DNA from: Comamonas sp.
Lineage (GTDB): Bacteria; Pseudomonadota; Gammaproteobacteria; Burkholderiales; Burkholderiaceae_C
Reading direction: 5' to 3'
NCBI GenBank assembly: GCA_021166775.1
Contig: JAJPEQ010000013.1
Span: 558,001 to 622,000, forward strand
Length of the DNA: 64,000 nucleotides
How positions within the stretch are numbered: the stretch's first letter is position 1; each line of letters starts with the position of its first letter. Shown here piece by piece: positions 26,147 to 35,036 of this stretch. Made by a program: the position numbers and the translations under genes. The notes under the pieces were generated by a model. That model saw only the letters and a list, made by a program, of their open reading frames with translations. It searched no databases and was not told the DNA's origin.

Positions 26147-28669
26147 ATGGTTTCCCCTCATATGCGCGCCGAGGCCATGCCGTTGTCGGAGCAACTGCCA
26201 CCGCGGCGCTGGCGGCGGTGGTGGCGTGAACTCTCGCCGCACCGCCAAGACCGCTTTGCCGCCCTCGCGCCACTGGTGTCGGTGTTTCTGTTCTTCGTCG
26301 CCATCGCGGCTTCGTTCTGGTATTTGCACTCGCAGGAAATCGAGCGCGAACGCGAGGCGCTACAGCGTGATGTGGAGTACGCCCAGCAACGCCTGCGCCT
26401 GCGCCTGTCCGAGCGCCAGGAGCAGGTCATGCGCATCGCCCGCGACCTCTCCGCCCAGGGCTTGAACGACTCGGATTTCGCCATCCAGGCGGACCTGATG
26501 ACGACGCAGTACCCGGAGATGCAGGCGCTCACCTGGATCGACGAGACCGGCCGCGTGCGCATCAGTCAGTCGGCGCCCACACTCGCAGGCAGCCAGATGC
26601 GCCTGACGGGTGAGCTTTTGCGCCCGGGCCCGACGCAGCAGGGCTTTCGCCAGGTGCAGCAGCTGGAACAGCCGGTTTACCTGCTGCCCGAGCTCACCCC
26701 GGACAAACCCGTTCCGCTGCTGCAGCTGCAGGTGCCTCTGACCACACACGATCGCTTCGCGGGCGTGCTGCTCGCCGAATACTCGGTGGACAGCCTGCTG
26801 CGCTATGGCACGCCCACGGAAGTGCTCTCGCGCTATGCGGTGACGCTGGTCAATACGCAGCACCAGCTGCTGGCCGGCTCACCGCTGCAGCCCCGCGTGC
26901 GCGCCTTCTTCCCCTGGAGCAGCCCCACCAACGTCTATCAGGCGCCCATCGTCCTGCCTGGGCAGACGCTGGTGCTGCGCGCGCAGGCTTACCGCACCTC
27001 GCTGGGTGTGGTGGGCAGCGGCCTGTTCTGGCTCGTGGGCGCGCTCAGCATCATGACCGCCTGGCTGCTGCTCGGCACCTGGCGGCACACGCGCAGGCGC
27101 ATGCAGGCGCAGGAGGCGCTGATTGCCGAGACGAACTTTCGCCGCGCCATGGAAAACTCCATCCTCACGGGCATGCGCGCGCTCGATCTCGAAGGCCGCA
27201 TCACCTACGTGAACGCGGCGTTCTGCCAGATGACGGGCTGGTCCACCGAAGAACTCGTGGGTCAGACCCCGCCCTACAGCTATTGGCCCGAGGCAGAGCG
27301 CAATTCGCAGCAGAACAAGTTGCACGAGGAGCTCTCGGGCAAGGCCGTGCCCGGCGGCCTGCAGGTGCGTGTGCAGCGCAAGAGCGGCACGATTTTCGAT
27401 GCGCGCCTGTACGTCTCACCGCTGATCGACGGTCACGGGCGGCACACCGGCTGGATGACGTCGATGACCGACATCACCGAGCCCAACCGCGTGCGCGAGC
27501 AGCTCGTGGCCTCGCACGAGCGCTTCACCATCGTGCTGGAGTCGCTCGACGCCTCGGTGTCCGTTGCCCCGCTGGGCAGCAAGGAGCTGCTGTTCGCCAA
27601 CCGCCTGTACCGCCAGTGGTTCGGTTCGCTCACCGAGGGCCACCTGCAGCTCGTGGCCCAGGCCGGGGTGGTGCATGCCGAGGCGCCGGACGACGAAGAC
27701 AGTCTCATGGGCTTTCCAAGCCACACGATGACGCAGGCCCAGTCGGACAACGTCGAGATCTACCAGCCCGATCTGGGCAAGTGGCTGGAGGTGCGCTCGC
27801 GCTATCTGCACTGGGTGGACGGGCGCATCGCCCAGATGGTCATTGCCACCGACATCACGGCTCGCCGCCATGCGCAGGAGGTGGCCGCGCACCAGGCAGA
27901 ACGCACGCAGTCCCTGAGCCGCCTCATCACCATGGGCGAGATGGCGTCCAGCGTGGCGCACGAACTCAACCAACCGCTCACTGCCATCAGCAACTATTGC
28001 AGCGGCATGATCTCGCGCGTGGAAAGCGGGGAAATCAGCGAACAGGCGCTGCTGGGCGCGCTGAACAAGACGGCGCACCAGGCCCAGCGCGCCGGGCAGA
28101 TCATCCAGCGCATCCGCGCCTTCGTGAAAAAGAGCGAACCCAATCGGCAACTGGCCAACGTCGTCGAAATGGTGGCCGAGGCGGTGGAACTCGCCACCAT
28201 CGAGCTGCGCCGCCACAACGTGCGCCTCTCGCACTACGTCGCGGCGCGCCTGCCGCCGGTGATGGCCGACAGCATCCTGATCGAGCAGGTGCTGATCAAC
28301 CTGATGAAGAACGGCGCCGAGGCCATCGCGCACGCCGACCGCCCCCTGGCGCAGCGCAATGTGGAGCTGCGCGTGGTGCCGCGCCAGGTCGATGGCGTGG
28401 ACGTGATCCAGTTCAGCGTGGAAGACAGCGGGCCCGGCCTTCCCGCGGACGTGCTCGAGCACCTCTTCGAAGCCTTCTACTCCACCAAGAGCGAAGGCAT
28501 GGGCATGGGCCTGAACCTGTGCCGCAGCATCGTCGAATCGCATCAGGGCAGGCTCAAGGCGGAGAACCTCTACAATTCCAAAGAGGTCACGGGATGCCTG
28601 TTCACTTTCTGGTTGCCGCTGGCCGGCGCTGAGAACGCTACTAGCGATTTCGAAGCAATAACGATGTGA
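26147..28669 (+). CDS. PAS-domain sensor histidine kinase
   Basis: 840 residues. An N-terminal membrane span (LVSVFLFFVAIAASFWYL) leads into a periplasmic sensor of about 220 residues, and a second span (SGLFWLVGALSIMTAWLLLG) follows. Two PAS domains come next (AMENSILTGMRALDLEGRIT; FTIVLESLDASVSVAPLG), then a kinase with phosphoacceptor H605 (SVAHELNQPLTAIS) and ATP-binding motifs NLMKNGAEAI and GMGMGLNLC. The DctB/FixL-like core pairs with the FixJ-type regulator that follows. It is divergent from aceE, so control of central carbon use is plausible but unproven. ATG 26162 is an alternative start. Confidence 0.9.
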   Translation: MVSPHMRAEAMPLSEQLPPRRWRRWWRELSPHRQDRFAALAPLVSVFLFFVAIAASFWYLHSQEIEREREALQRDVEYAQQRLRLRLSERQEQVMRIARDLSAQGLNDSDFAIQADLMTTQYPEMQALTWIDETGRVRISQSAPTLAGSQMRLTGELLRPGPTQQGFRQVQQLEQPVYLLPELTPDKPVPLLQLQVPLTTHDRFAGVLLAEYSVDSLLRYGTPTEVLSRYAVTLVNTQHQLLAGSPLQPRVRAFFPWSSPTNVYQAPIVLPGQTLVLRAQAYRTSLGVVGSGLFWLVGALSIMTAWLLLGTWRHTRRRMQAQEALIAETNFRRAMENSILTGMRALDLEGRITYVNAAFCQMTGWSTEELVGQTPPYSYWPEAERNSQQNKLHEELSGKAVPGGLQVRVQRKSGTIFDARLYVSPLIDGHGRHTGWMTSMTDITEPNRVREQLVASHERFTIVLESLDASVSVAPLGSKELLFANRLYRQWFGSLTEGHLQLVAQAGVVHAEAPDDEDSLMGFPSHTMTQAQSDNVEIYQPDLGKWLEVRSRYLHWVDGRIAQMVIATDITARRHAQEVAAHQAERTQSLSRLITMGEMASSVAHELNQPLTAISNYCSGMISRVESGEISEQALLGALNKTAHQAQRAGQIIQRIRAFVKKSEPNRQLANVVEMVAEAVELATIELRRHNVRLSHYVAARLPPVMADSILIEQVLINLMKNGAEAIAHADRPLAQRNVELRVVPRQVDGVDVIQFSVEDSGPGLPADVLEHLFEAFYSTKSEGMGMGLNLCRSIVESHQGRLKAENLYNSKEVTGCLFTFWLPLAGAENATSDFEAITM

Positions 28670-28680
28670 AAGGCCCATGC

Positions 28681-29313
28681 ATGAATTTGATGTCCCCGAA
28701 AAAAGGCACGGTCTATGTCGTCGATGATGACGAGGCGGTGCGCGATTCGCTGCAATGGCTGCTTGAGGGCAAGGGCTATCGCGTGCGTTGTTTCGATTCG
28801 GCCGAAACCTTCCTCACCCGCTACGATCCGCGCGAGGTGGCCTGCCTGATCATCGACGTGCGCATGGCGGGCATGACAGGGCTGGAGCTGCAGGACAGGT
28901 TGCTCGAACGCAAATCTCCCCTGCCCATCGTCTTCATCACCGGCCACGGCGACGTGCCCATGGCGGTGGACACCATGAAGAAAGGCGCGCTGGATTTCAT
29001 CCAGAAGCCCTTCAACGAAAAGGAACTCTCCGAGCTGGTCGAGCGCATGCTCGATCGCGCGCGCGAGAGCTTCGCCGACCACCAGCTCGCCGCGAGCCAC
29101 GAGGCGCTCATGGCCAAGCTCACGGGGCGCGAATCACAGGTGCTCGAACGCATCGTCGCCGGGCGTTTGAACAAGCAGATCGCCGACGACCTCGGGATCA
29201 GCATCAAGACCGTGGAGGCGCACCGCGCCAACATCATGGAAAAGCTTGGCGCCAACACGGTGGCCGACCTGCTCAAGATCGCACTGGGCAGCACGACGCC
29301 CGCGAAAATCTGA
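28681..29313 (+). CDS. FixJ-family two-component response regulator
   Basis: 210 residues from ATG 28681, with gaaagg 7 nt upstream; GTG 28666 directly after the kinase stop is an alternative. The receiver domain has D59 (LIIDVRMAGM) and KPF. The C-terminal LuxR/FixJ HTH is clear (LTGRESQVLERIVAGRLNKQ, then SIKTVEAHRANIMEKL). It is a DNA-binding transcription regulator phosphorylated by the preceding kinase. Targets may include the PDH operon on the other side of the kinase. Confidence 0.92.
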   Translation: MNLMSPKKGTVYVVDDDEAVRDSLQWLLEGKGYRVRCFDSAETFLTRYDPREVACLIIDVRMAGMTGLELQDRLLERKSPLPIVFITGHGDVPMAVDTMKKGALDFIQKPFNEKELSELVERMLDRARESFADHQLAASHEALMAKLTGRESQVLERIVAGRLNKQIADDLGISIKTVEAHRANIMEKLGANTVADLLKIALGSTTPAKI

Positions 29314-29394
29314 TCCCCGCCCCCATCGCGCGGCGCCCGCATTCGGCACGGCCGCCGTGCATCTCCCACCCCACCATGCACCACAAGGTACCCG

Positions 29395-30246
29395 ATGACG
29401 GCCCAATTGATCGACGGCAAGGCACTCTCTTCCCAGTTGCGCGCGGACATTGCCCGCCGCGCGCAGGCGCTCAAGGCGCAGGGCAAGGTGCCAGGGCTGG
29501 CCGTCATCCTCGTGGGTGACAACCCGGCCAGCCAGGTCTATGTGCGCAACAAGGTCAGGGCGTGCGAGGACGTGGACATCCGCTCGGTGCTCGAGCGTCA
29601 CGATGCAACGATGACCGAGGCCGAGTTGCTGGCGCGCATCCACGCGCTCAATACCGACCCGGCCATCCACGGCATCCTCGTGCAGCTGCCGCTGCCGCCG
29701 CAGATCGACAGCCACAAGGTCATCGAAGCCATCTCGCCCACGAAGGACGTGGACGGTTTTCACGTGGCCAGCGCCGGTGCGCTCATGGTGGGCGAGCCCG
29801 GCTTCAAGGCCTGCACGCCCTACGGCTGCATGAAGATGCTCGAGTCCATCGGCATGCGCGACCTGCGTGGCCGGCATGCCGTGGTGATCGGGCGCAGCAA
29901 CATCGTCGGCAAGCCCATGGCCATGATGCTGCTCGCGGCCAATGCCACCGTCACCATCTGCCACAGCGGCACGAAAGACCTCGCGGCGATGACGCGCCAG
30001 GCGGACATCGTCGTGGCGGCGGTGGGCAAGCGCCATGTCCTGACGGCGGACATGGTCAAACCCGGCGCTGTCGTGATTGACGTGGGCATGAACCGCGACG
30101 ATGCAGGCAAGCTCTGCGGCGACGTGGATTTCGACGGCGTGAAGGAAGTGGCCGGCTGGATCACCCCCGTGCCTGGCGGCGTGGGGCCGATGACCATCAC
30201 CATGCTGCTCATGAACACGCTGGCCTCATGTGAAGGCCTGGCTTGA
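29395..30246 (+). CDS. folD: Bifunctional methylenetetrahydrofolate dehydrogenase / cyclohydrolase
   Basis: 283 residues, standard length. It interconverts 5,10-methylene-THF and 10-formyl-THF in one-carbon metabolism. Signatures: [19 protein letters not shown] with the catalytic Lys, [28 protein letters not shown] and the C-terminal [11 protein letters not shown]. Its stop overlaps an in-frame TTG of the next gene, but the better start there is the ATG at 30279. Confidence 0.95.
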   Translation: MTAQLIDGKALSSQLRADIARRAQALKAQGKVPGLAVILVGDNPASQVYVRNKVRACEDVDIRSVLERHDATMTEAELLARIHALNTDPAIHGILVQLPLPPQIDSHKVIEAISPTKDVDGFHVASAGALMVGEPGFKACTPYGCMKMLESIGMRDLRGRHAVVIGRSNIVGKPMAMMLLAANATVTICHSGTKDLAAMTRQADIVVAAVGKRHVLTADMVKPGAVVIDVGMNRDDAGKLCGDVDFDGVKEVAGWITPVPGGVGPMTITMLLMNTLASCEGLA

Positions 30247-30278
30247 ACTTTCACGGGCCGACGCCCATCTGCACCTGC

Positions 30279-32309
30279 ATGAACAATCCCTTGCTCGATT
30301 TCTCGGGTGCCATCGCCTTCGATCGCATCACCCCCGCCGACGTGGCGCCCGCTGTCGATGAACTGCTCAAGCGCTGCGAGGCGGCACTGGCGCAGGTGAC
30401 GGCCGACGACTTTCCCGCCGACTGGAGCGCCATCGCGCGCGTGCTGGACGTGGCGACCGAGCAGCTCAGCCGCTCCTTCAGCGCCGTGAGTCACCTGAGC
30501 GCCGTCATGGACAGACCCGAGCTGCGCGCCGCCTACAACGCCGCTCTGCCCCTGGTGACGGCCTTCTGGACACGCCTGGGCGCGGACGAGCGGCTGTATG
30601 CCAAATACAAGGCCATGGACCCCGCCAGACTGAACGCCGAGCAGCGCCAGGCGCTCGCCAACGCCTTGCGCGGCTTTCGCCTCTCGGGTGCGGAGCTCAC
30701 GGGCGCGGCGCGCGAGCGCTTTGCCCAGGTGCAGGAGCGCCTGGCCGAGCTGCAGCAAAAATACAGCGAAAACGTGCTCGATGCGACCGATGCCTTCAGC
30801 TGCCTCGCCACGCCCGAGGAAATGGCTGGCGTGCCGCAGGATGTGCTGGCCGCCACGCGCGCCGCGGCCCAGGCCGAGGGCCGGGAAGGTCACAAGCTGA
30901 CCCTGCACATGCCCTGCTATCTGCCGATCATGCAGTTCGCGCACAGCAGCGCCCTGCGTGAAAAGCTCTATCGCGCCCACGTCACGCGCGCCTCCGATCA
31001 GGCCGAGGGCGACGCGAGCCGTTTCGACAACACCACGGTGATGCAGGATATCCTGGCGCTGCGTCAGGAAGAGGCCGAGCTGCTCGGCTACGCCAATTTC
31101 GGCGAGGTCTCGCTCGTGCCCAAGATGGCCCATTCGCCCGATCAGGTGCTGCATTTCCTGCGCGACCTGGCCCGGCGCGCGCGTCCGTATGCGCAAAGAG
31201 ACCTCGCGGACCTGCGCGCCTTCGCCAAAGAAAGCCTGGGACTGGCCGATCTTCAGGCCTGGGACTGGCCCTACATCTCCGAAAAGCTCAAGGAGGCGCG
31301 CTACGCCTACAACGAGCAGGAGGTCAAACCCTACTTCCCCGCGCCCAAGGTGCTCGCGGGCCTGTTCAAGATCGTCGAGACGCTGTTCGAGGTGCAGATC
31401 CGCCGCGACGAGGCGCCCGTCTGGCACCCCGCCGTGGAGTTCTACCGCATCGAGCGCGATGGCGCGCTCGTCGGTCAGTTCTACCTGGACAAACCGGCGC
31501 GGCCCGGCAAGCGCGGTGGCGCCTGGATGGACGACGCGCGCAGTCGCTGGCAGCGCCCCGACTCCGGCACGCTGCAGACACCCGTGGCCTACCTGGTGTG
31601 CAATTTCGCCGACGGCGTCGACGGCAAGCCGCCGCTGCTCACGCACGACGACGCGACCACGCTGTTCCATGAATTCGGCCACGGCCTGCAGCACATGCTC
31701 ACGCAGGTCAACGAGCATGATGTCTCGGGCATCAGCGGCGTCGAGTGGGACGCGGTCGAGCTGCCCAGCCAGTTCATGGAAAACTTCTGCTGGGAGTGGG
31801 AGGTGCTCAGGCACATGACGGCGCACGTCGACACGGGCGAGCCGCTGCCGCGCGCGCTCTTCGACAAGATGCTGGCGGCCAGGAACTTCCAGGCCGGCAT
31901 GCAGACACTGCGCCAGATCGAGTTTTCGCTCTTCGACATGCTGCTGCACACCCGGGCGCACGCGCGCGAGGACATCGCCGGGCTGCTCGCCGAGGTGCGC
32001 GCCGAGGTGGCGGTGCTGCAGCCGCCCGCCTTCAACCGCTTCGCGCACAGCTTCAGCCACATTTTCGGCGGCGGCTACGCGGCCGGCTACTACAGCTACA
32101 AATGGGCCGAGGTGCTCTCGGCCGATGCCTACGCGGCATTTGAAGAAACCCGTGGCGCCAATGGCGAACCGAGTCCGGAGACCGGGCGCCGCTACCGCAA
32201 GGAAATCCTGGAAACAGGCGGCAGCCGCCCGGCCATCGAATCCTTCAAGGCCTTCCGCGGCCGCGAGCCTCAGCTCGACGCCCTGCTGCGCCATCAAGGC
32301 ATGGCCTGA
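30279..32309 (+). CDS. prlC: M3 family oligopeptidase (oligopeptidase A-like)
   Basis: 676 residues from ATG 30279. The zinc metalloprotease motif HEFGH is present (TLFHEFGHGLQHML) together with the downstream Glu region (GVEWDAVELPSQFMENFCWE). Conserved thimet-family segments MPCYLPIMQF and FGGGYAAGYYSYKWAEVLSA support the call. The cytoplasmic enzyme degrades short peptides, including cleaved signal peptides. It follows folD by 32 bp. Confidence 0.93.
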   Translation: MNNPLLDFSGAIAFDRITPADVAPAVDELLKRCEAALAQVTADDFPADWSAIARVLDVATEQLSRSFSAVSHLSAVMDRPELRAAYNAALPLVTAFWTRLGADERLYAKYKAMDPARLNAEQRQALANALRGFRLSGAELTGAARERFAQVQERLAELQQKYSENVLDATDAFSCLATPEEMAGVPQDVLAATRAAAQAEGREGHKLTLHMPCYLPIMQFAHSSALREKLYRAHVTRASDQAEGDASRFDNTTVMQDILALRQEEAELLGYANFGEVSLVPKMAHSPDQVLHFLRDLARRARPYAQRDLADLRAFAKESLGLADLQAWDWPYISEKLKEARYAYNEQEVKPYFPAPKVLAGLFKIVETLFEVQIRRDEAPVWHPAVEFYRIERDGALVGQFYLDKPARPGKRGGAWMDDARSRWQRPDSGTLQTPVAYLVCNFADGVDGKPPLLTHDDATTLFHEFGHGLQHMLTQVNEHDVSGISGVEWDAVELPSQFMENFCWEWEVLRHMTAHVDTGEPLPRALFDKMLAARNFQAGMQTLRQIEFSLFDMLLHTRAHAREDIAGLLAEVRAEVAVLQPPAFNRFAHSFSHIFGGGYAAGYYSYKWAEVLSADAYAAFEETRGANGEPSPETGRRYRKEILETGGSRPAIESFKAFRGREPQLDALLRHQGMA

Positions 32310-32371
32310 TAAAAAGTGAGCTGTTCACGCTGTACCAGAAAAGCTTCTGAAGCTATTTATATTTGAAGATA

Positions 32372-32399
32372 TTGACTGACAAGCGGGACTAGCTATCTT
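32372..32399 (+). promoter_or_regulatory. Sigma70-type promoter before the DUF4124-glutaredoxin gene
   Basis: ttgact (32372-32377), a 16-bp spacer and tatctt (32394-32399) lie about 25 bp upstream of the ATG in an AT-rich gap. A short palindrome agcttctgaagct (32342-32354) lies just upstream. Confidence 0.6.
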
Positions 32400-32424
32400 T
32401 TTTCAAAGACACGAGGAGAACCCC

Positions 32425-33093
32425 ATGGACCGCACGCACACCATCGCACTCGTGGCCGCGTTGTCGGCGCTGCTGGCGGGCGCGGTGCAGGCGCAGGCCG
32501 TCTACCGCATCGAGGGGCCGGATGGTCGTGTCACCTTCTCCGACCGGGCGCCCAAGGATCTGTCCCAGGGCGCGAAGGTCAGCGCCCACGAGGGCGCGCA
32601 GACCGGCGCCGATCTCCATGCCAACGACGCCCTGCCCTTTGCCCTGCGTCAGACGGCGACGCGCTATCCGGTGGTGCTGTACACGGGCAAGGATTGCAGC
32701 CCCTGCGTCAATGGCCGCAACCTCCTGATCAGCCGCGGCATTCCGTTCGCGGAGCGCACGGTCACCAGCAACGAAGACATCGAGGCGCTGCAAGGCCTGG
32801 CCGGCGATACCTCGCTGCCCGTCATCACCATCGGCTCACAGCGGATCAAGGGCTTCTCCGACACCGAATGGAGCCAGTACCTGGATGCCGCCGGCTACCC
32901 CAGGACGAGCGAACTGCCCGCCGGCTACCAGCGCTCTGCCTCGGCTCCCCTGGTGGTGCGCGGTACCCCGGTGGTGCCGAGCAATGTCGTTCCCCAGCCC
33001 GAACCTCGGCAGCCGCACGCACGCACGACAGCCCCAGCCACGCCTGCGCCTGGAACGCCCAACCCGTCCAATCCTGCCGGAATCATTTTCTGA
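32425..33093 (+). CDS. Exported protein: DUF4124 fused to a glutaredoxin-like domain
   Basis: 222 residues. A signal peptide (ALVAALSALLAGAVQAQA) is followed by a short DUF4124 segment (VYRIEGPDGRVTFSDRAP) and a glutaredoxin fold with active site CSPC in YTGKDCSPCVNGRNLL and the cis-Pro loop TSLPVITIG. The C-terminus is Pro/Ala-rich and probably disordered. The signal peptide places the redox domain in the periplasm, unusual for glutaredoxins, which need cytoplasmic glutathione. Its partner is unknown. It has its own promoter and is convergent with rpiA. Confidence 0.8.
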   Translation: MDRTHTIALVAALSALLAGAVQAQAVYRIEGPDGRVTFSDRAPKDLSQGAKVSAHEGAQTGADLHANDALPFALRQTATRYPVVLYTGKDCSPCVNGRNLLISRGIPFAERTVTSNEDIEALQGLAGDTSLPVITIGSQRIKGFSDTEWSQYLDAAGYPRTSELPAGYQRSASAPLVVRGTPVVPSNVVPQPEPRQPHARTTAPATPAPGTPNPSNPAGIIF

Positions 33094-33157
33094 GCCTTCC
33101 GCGCCGGGGCCGTTCGGCCGGATCGGCCACGCTGGCACCGGTACCGGAGCGGCGATG

Positions 33158-33853
33158 TCATGATCCGAAGTCGATCGTCCGGACGCCCTCGGGGGTTCCG
33201 AGCAAACAAATACTGGCGCGCTGATGCGCGAACACCCCCACCGTGACCACGCCCGGCCACTGGCTGACCTCGGTCTCGAACGCCAGTGGATCGGCGATGG
33301 CGAGGCCCCGCACGTCCAGGATGTGCTGCCCGTTGTCGGTGACGAGCGGCGTGCCGTCCTTCAAGCGCACCGTGGCCACGCCGCCCAGTGCGGCAAAACG
33401 CCGCGTGAGATGCGCCACCGCCATCGGAATGACTTCCACCGGCAACGGAAACCGCCCCAGCACATCCACGCGCTTGCTGGCATCGGCAATGCAGATGAAG
33501 CGATCGGCCAGCGCCGCGACGATCTTCTCACGCGTGAGCGCCGCTCCGCCGCCCTTGATCATGCAGCCGTGGCCGTCGATCTCGTCGGCGCCGTCGATGT
33601 AGACCGACAGGCGCTGCACCTCGTTCGCGTCGAGCACCGCAATGCCCAGGGCCCGCAGCCGCGCACTGCTCGCTTCGGAGCTGGACACGGCGCCGGGAAT
33701 GCGCGCCTTCATCGTCGCCAGCGCATCAATGAAGCAATTGACCGTGGAGCCCGTGCCCACCCCCAGGATTTCGCCCGGCACCACGTACTGGAGGGCCGCC
33801 TGGCCCACCCGTTGCTTGAGTTCATCCTGTGTCAGCGCTGTGTGATCGGTCAT
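33158..33853 (-). CDS. rpiA: Ribose-5-phosphate isomerase A
   Basis: 231 residues from ATG 33853 ([14 protein letters not shown]). Family signatures: [58 protein letters not shown] and the C-terminal [15 protein letters not shown]. It interconverts ribose 5-phosphate and ribulose 5-phosphate in the pentose phosphate pathway. It is divergent from pyrD with only 36 bp between starts, a compact shared promoter region linking two nucleotide-precursor genes. Confidence 0.95.
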   Translation of the reverse strand: MTDHTALTQDELKQRVGQAALQYVVPGEILGVGTGSTVNCFIDALATMKARIPGAVSSSEASSARLRALGIAVLDANEVQRLSVYIDGADEIDGHGCMIKGGGAALTREKIVAALADRFICIADASKRVDVLGRFPLPVEVIPMAVAHLTRRFAALGGVATVRLKDGTPLVTDNGQHILDVRGLAIADPLAFETEVSQWPGVVTVGVFAHQRASICLLGTPEGVRTIDFGS

Positions 33854-33889
33854 GGCGGAAAATCGGTTGGTTTTGTTCGGATTATCCCC

Positions 33890-34942
33890 ATGCCGCTGCC
33901 CTACACCCTTGCCCGTCCCCTGCTTTTTCGCATGGATGCCGAAGCGGCCCATGATCTCACGCTCAAGCTGCTGGCGGCCACCGCGGGCACCATTGCCGAA
34001 CGCACCTGGGCTTGCCCGCGCGTTCATGACCCCATCACGCTGGCGGGTCTGACATTTCCCAACCGCGTCGGTCTGGCCGCCGGGCTGGACAAGAACGCGC
34101 GCTGCATCGATGCCTTTGCCGCCATGGGTTTCGGCTTCATCGAGGTGGGCACCGTCACGCCCAAGGCGCAGCCGGGCAACCCTGCGCCGCGCATGTTTCG
34201 CCTGCCGCAGGCGCGGGCGTTGATCAACCGCATGGGGTTCAACAACGACGGACTCGATGCCTTCATCGCCAACGTCAGGCGCTCGCGCGTGCGCGCGGCG
34301 GGCGCGCCGCTGATTCTCGGCCTGAACATCGGCAAGAACGCCACCACGCCGATCGAAGAGGCCGTGAACGACTACGTGCTGGGCCTGCGCGGCGTCTACC
34401 CCTACGCGGACTACGTCAGCATCAACATCAGCTCGCCCAACACGAAAAACCTGCGCAGCCTGCAAAACGACGCGGCGCTCGACGCCCTGCTGGGCACGAT
34501 CGCCCGTGAGCGCGAGACGCTGGCCGCCGCGCAGGGGCGGCGCGTGCCGGTCTTCCTCAAGATCGCGCCCGATCTCACGCACGAGCAGATCGGCGCGATT
34601 GCCGATGCGCTGCTTCGCCATGGCATGGATGGCGTGATCGCCACCAACACCACCGTCGATCGCAACGGCGTGCACGGGCTGCCCCATGCCCAGGAAACGG
34701 GTGGCCTGAGCGGCGCACCGCTCAAACAGGCGTCCAACGCGGTCATCCACCAGCTGCGCGCGCGGCTCGGGACGGGTTTTCCCATCATTGGCGTGGGCGG
34801 CATTCTCTCGGCGGCGGATGCCGTCGAAAAAATTCGCGCGGGCGCCGACGTGGTGCAGCTGTACACCGGTCTGATCTACCGCGGCCCCTCGCTGGTCATG
34901 CAGGTGGCGCGTGCGCTGCGCGCGGCCGGTCGCACACCTTGA
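33890..34942 (+). CDS. pyrD: Dihydroorotate dehydrogenase (quinone), class 2
   Basis: 350 residues. The N-terminal amphipathic helix ([20 protein letters not shown]) attaches class 2 enzymes to the inner membrane. FMN-binding and catalytic segments are visible: [40 protein letters not shown] with the class 2 catalytic Ser, and [12 protein letters not shown]. It oxidises dihydroorotate to orotate in pyrimidine synthesis, passing electrons to quinone. Confidence 0.96.
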   Translation: MPLPYTLARPLLFRMDAEAAHDLTLKLLAATAGTIAERTWACPRVHDPITLAGLTFPNRVGLAAGLDKNARCIDAFAAMGFGFIEVGTVTPKAQPGNPAPRMFRLPQARALINRMGFNNDGLDAFIANVRRSRVRAAGAPLILGLNIGKNATTPIEEAVNDYVLGLRGVYPYADYVSINISSPNTKNLRSLQNDAALDALLGTIARERETLAAAQGRRVPVFLKIAPDLTHEQIGAIADALLRHGMDGVIATNTTVDRNGVHGLPHAQETGGLSGAPLKQASNAVIHQLRARLGTGFPIIGVGGILSAADAVEKIRAGADVVQLYTGLIYRGPSLVMQVARALRAAGRTP

Positions 34943-35004
34943 TGCGTCCACCGCGCCTGCGCACCACGAGCGCTGCATGATCAGAAAAGGCGCCGACTGT
35001 TAAA

Positions 35005-35028
35005 GTGGCTCCTCGTGCTTCGAGCCAC
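35005..35028 (+). promoter_or_regulatory. Hairpin next to the ribosome site of the GGDEF-EAL gene
   Basis: gtggctc (35005-35011) and gagccac (35022-35028) pair perfectly, directly followed by the Shine-Dalgarno ggggg and ATG 35037. The stem ends just before the ribosome site and could modulate initiation. Confidence 0.4.
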
Positions 35029-35036
35029 CGGGGGCA

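Noticed and set aside
33158-34978. A 606-codon minus-strand frame
   Set aside because: Only the final 231 codons are RpiA; the upstream part is antisense to pyrD, whose family motifs are clear.
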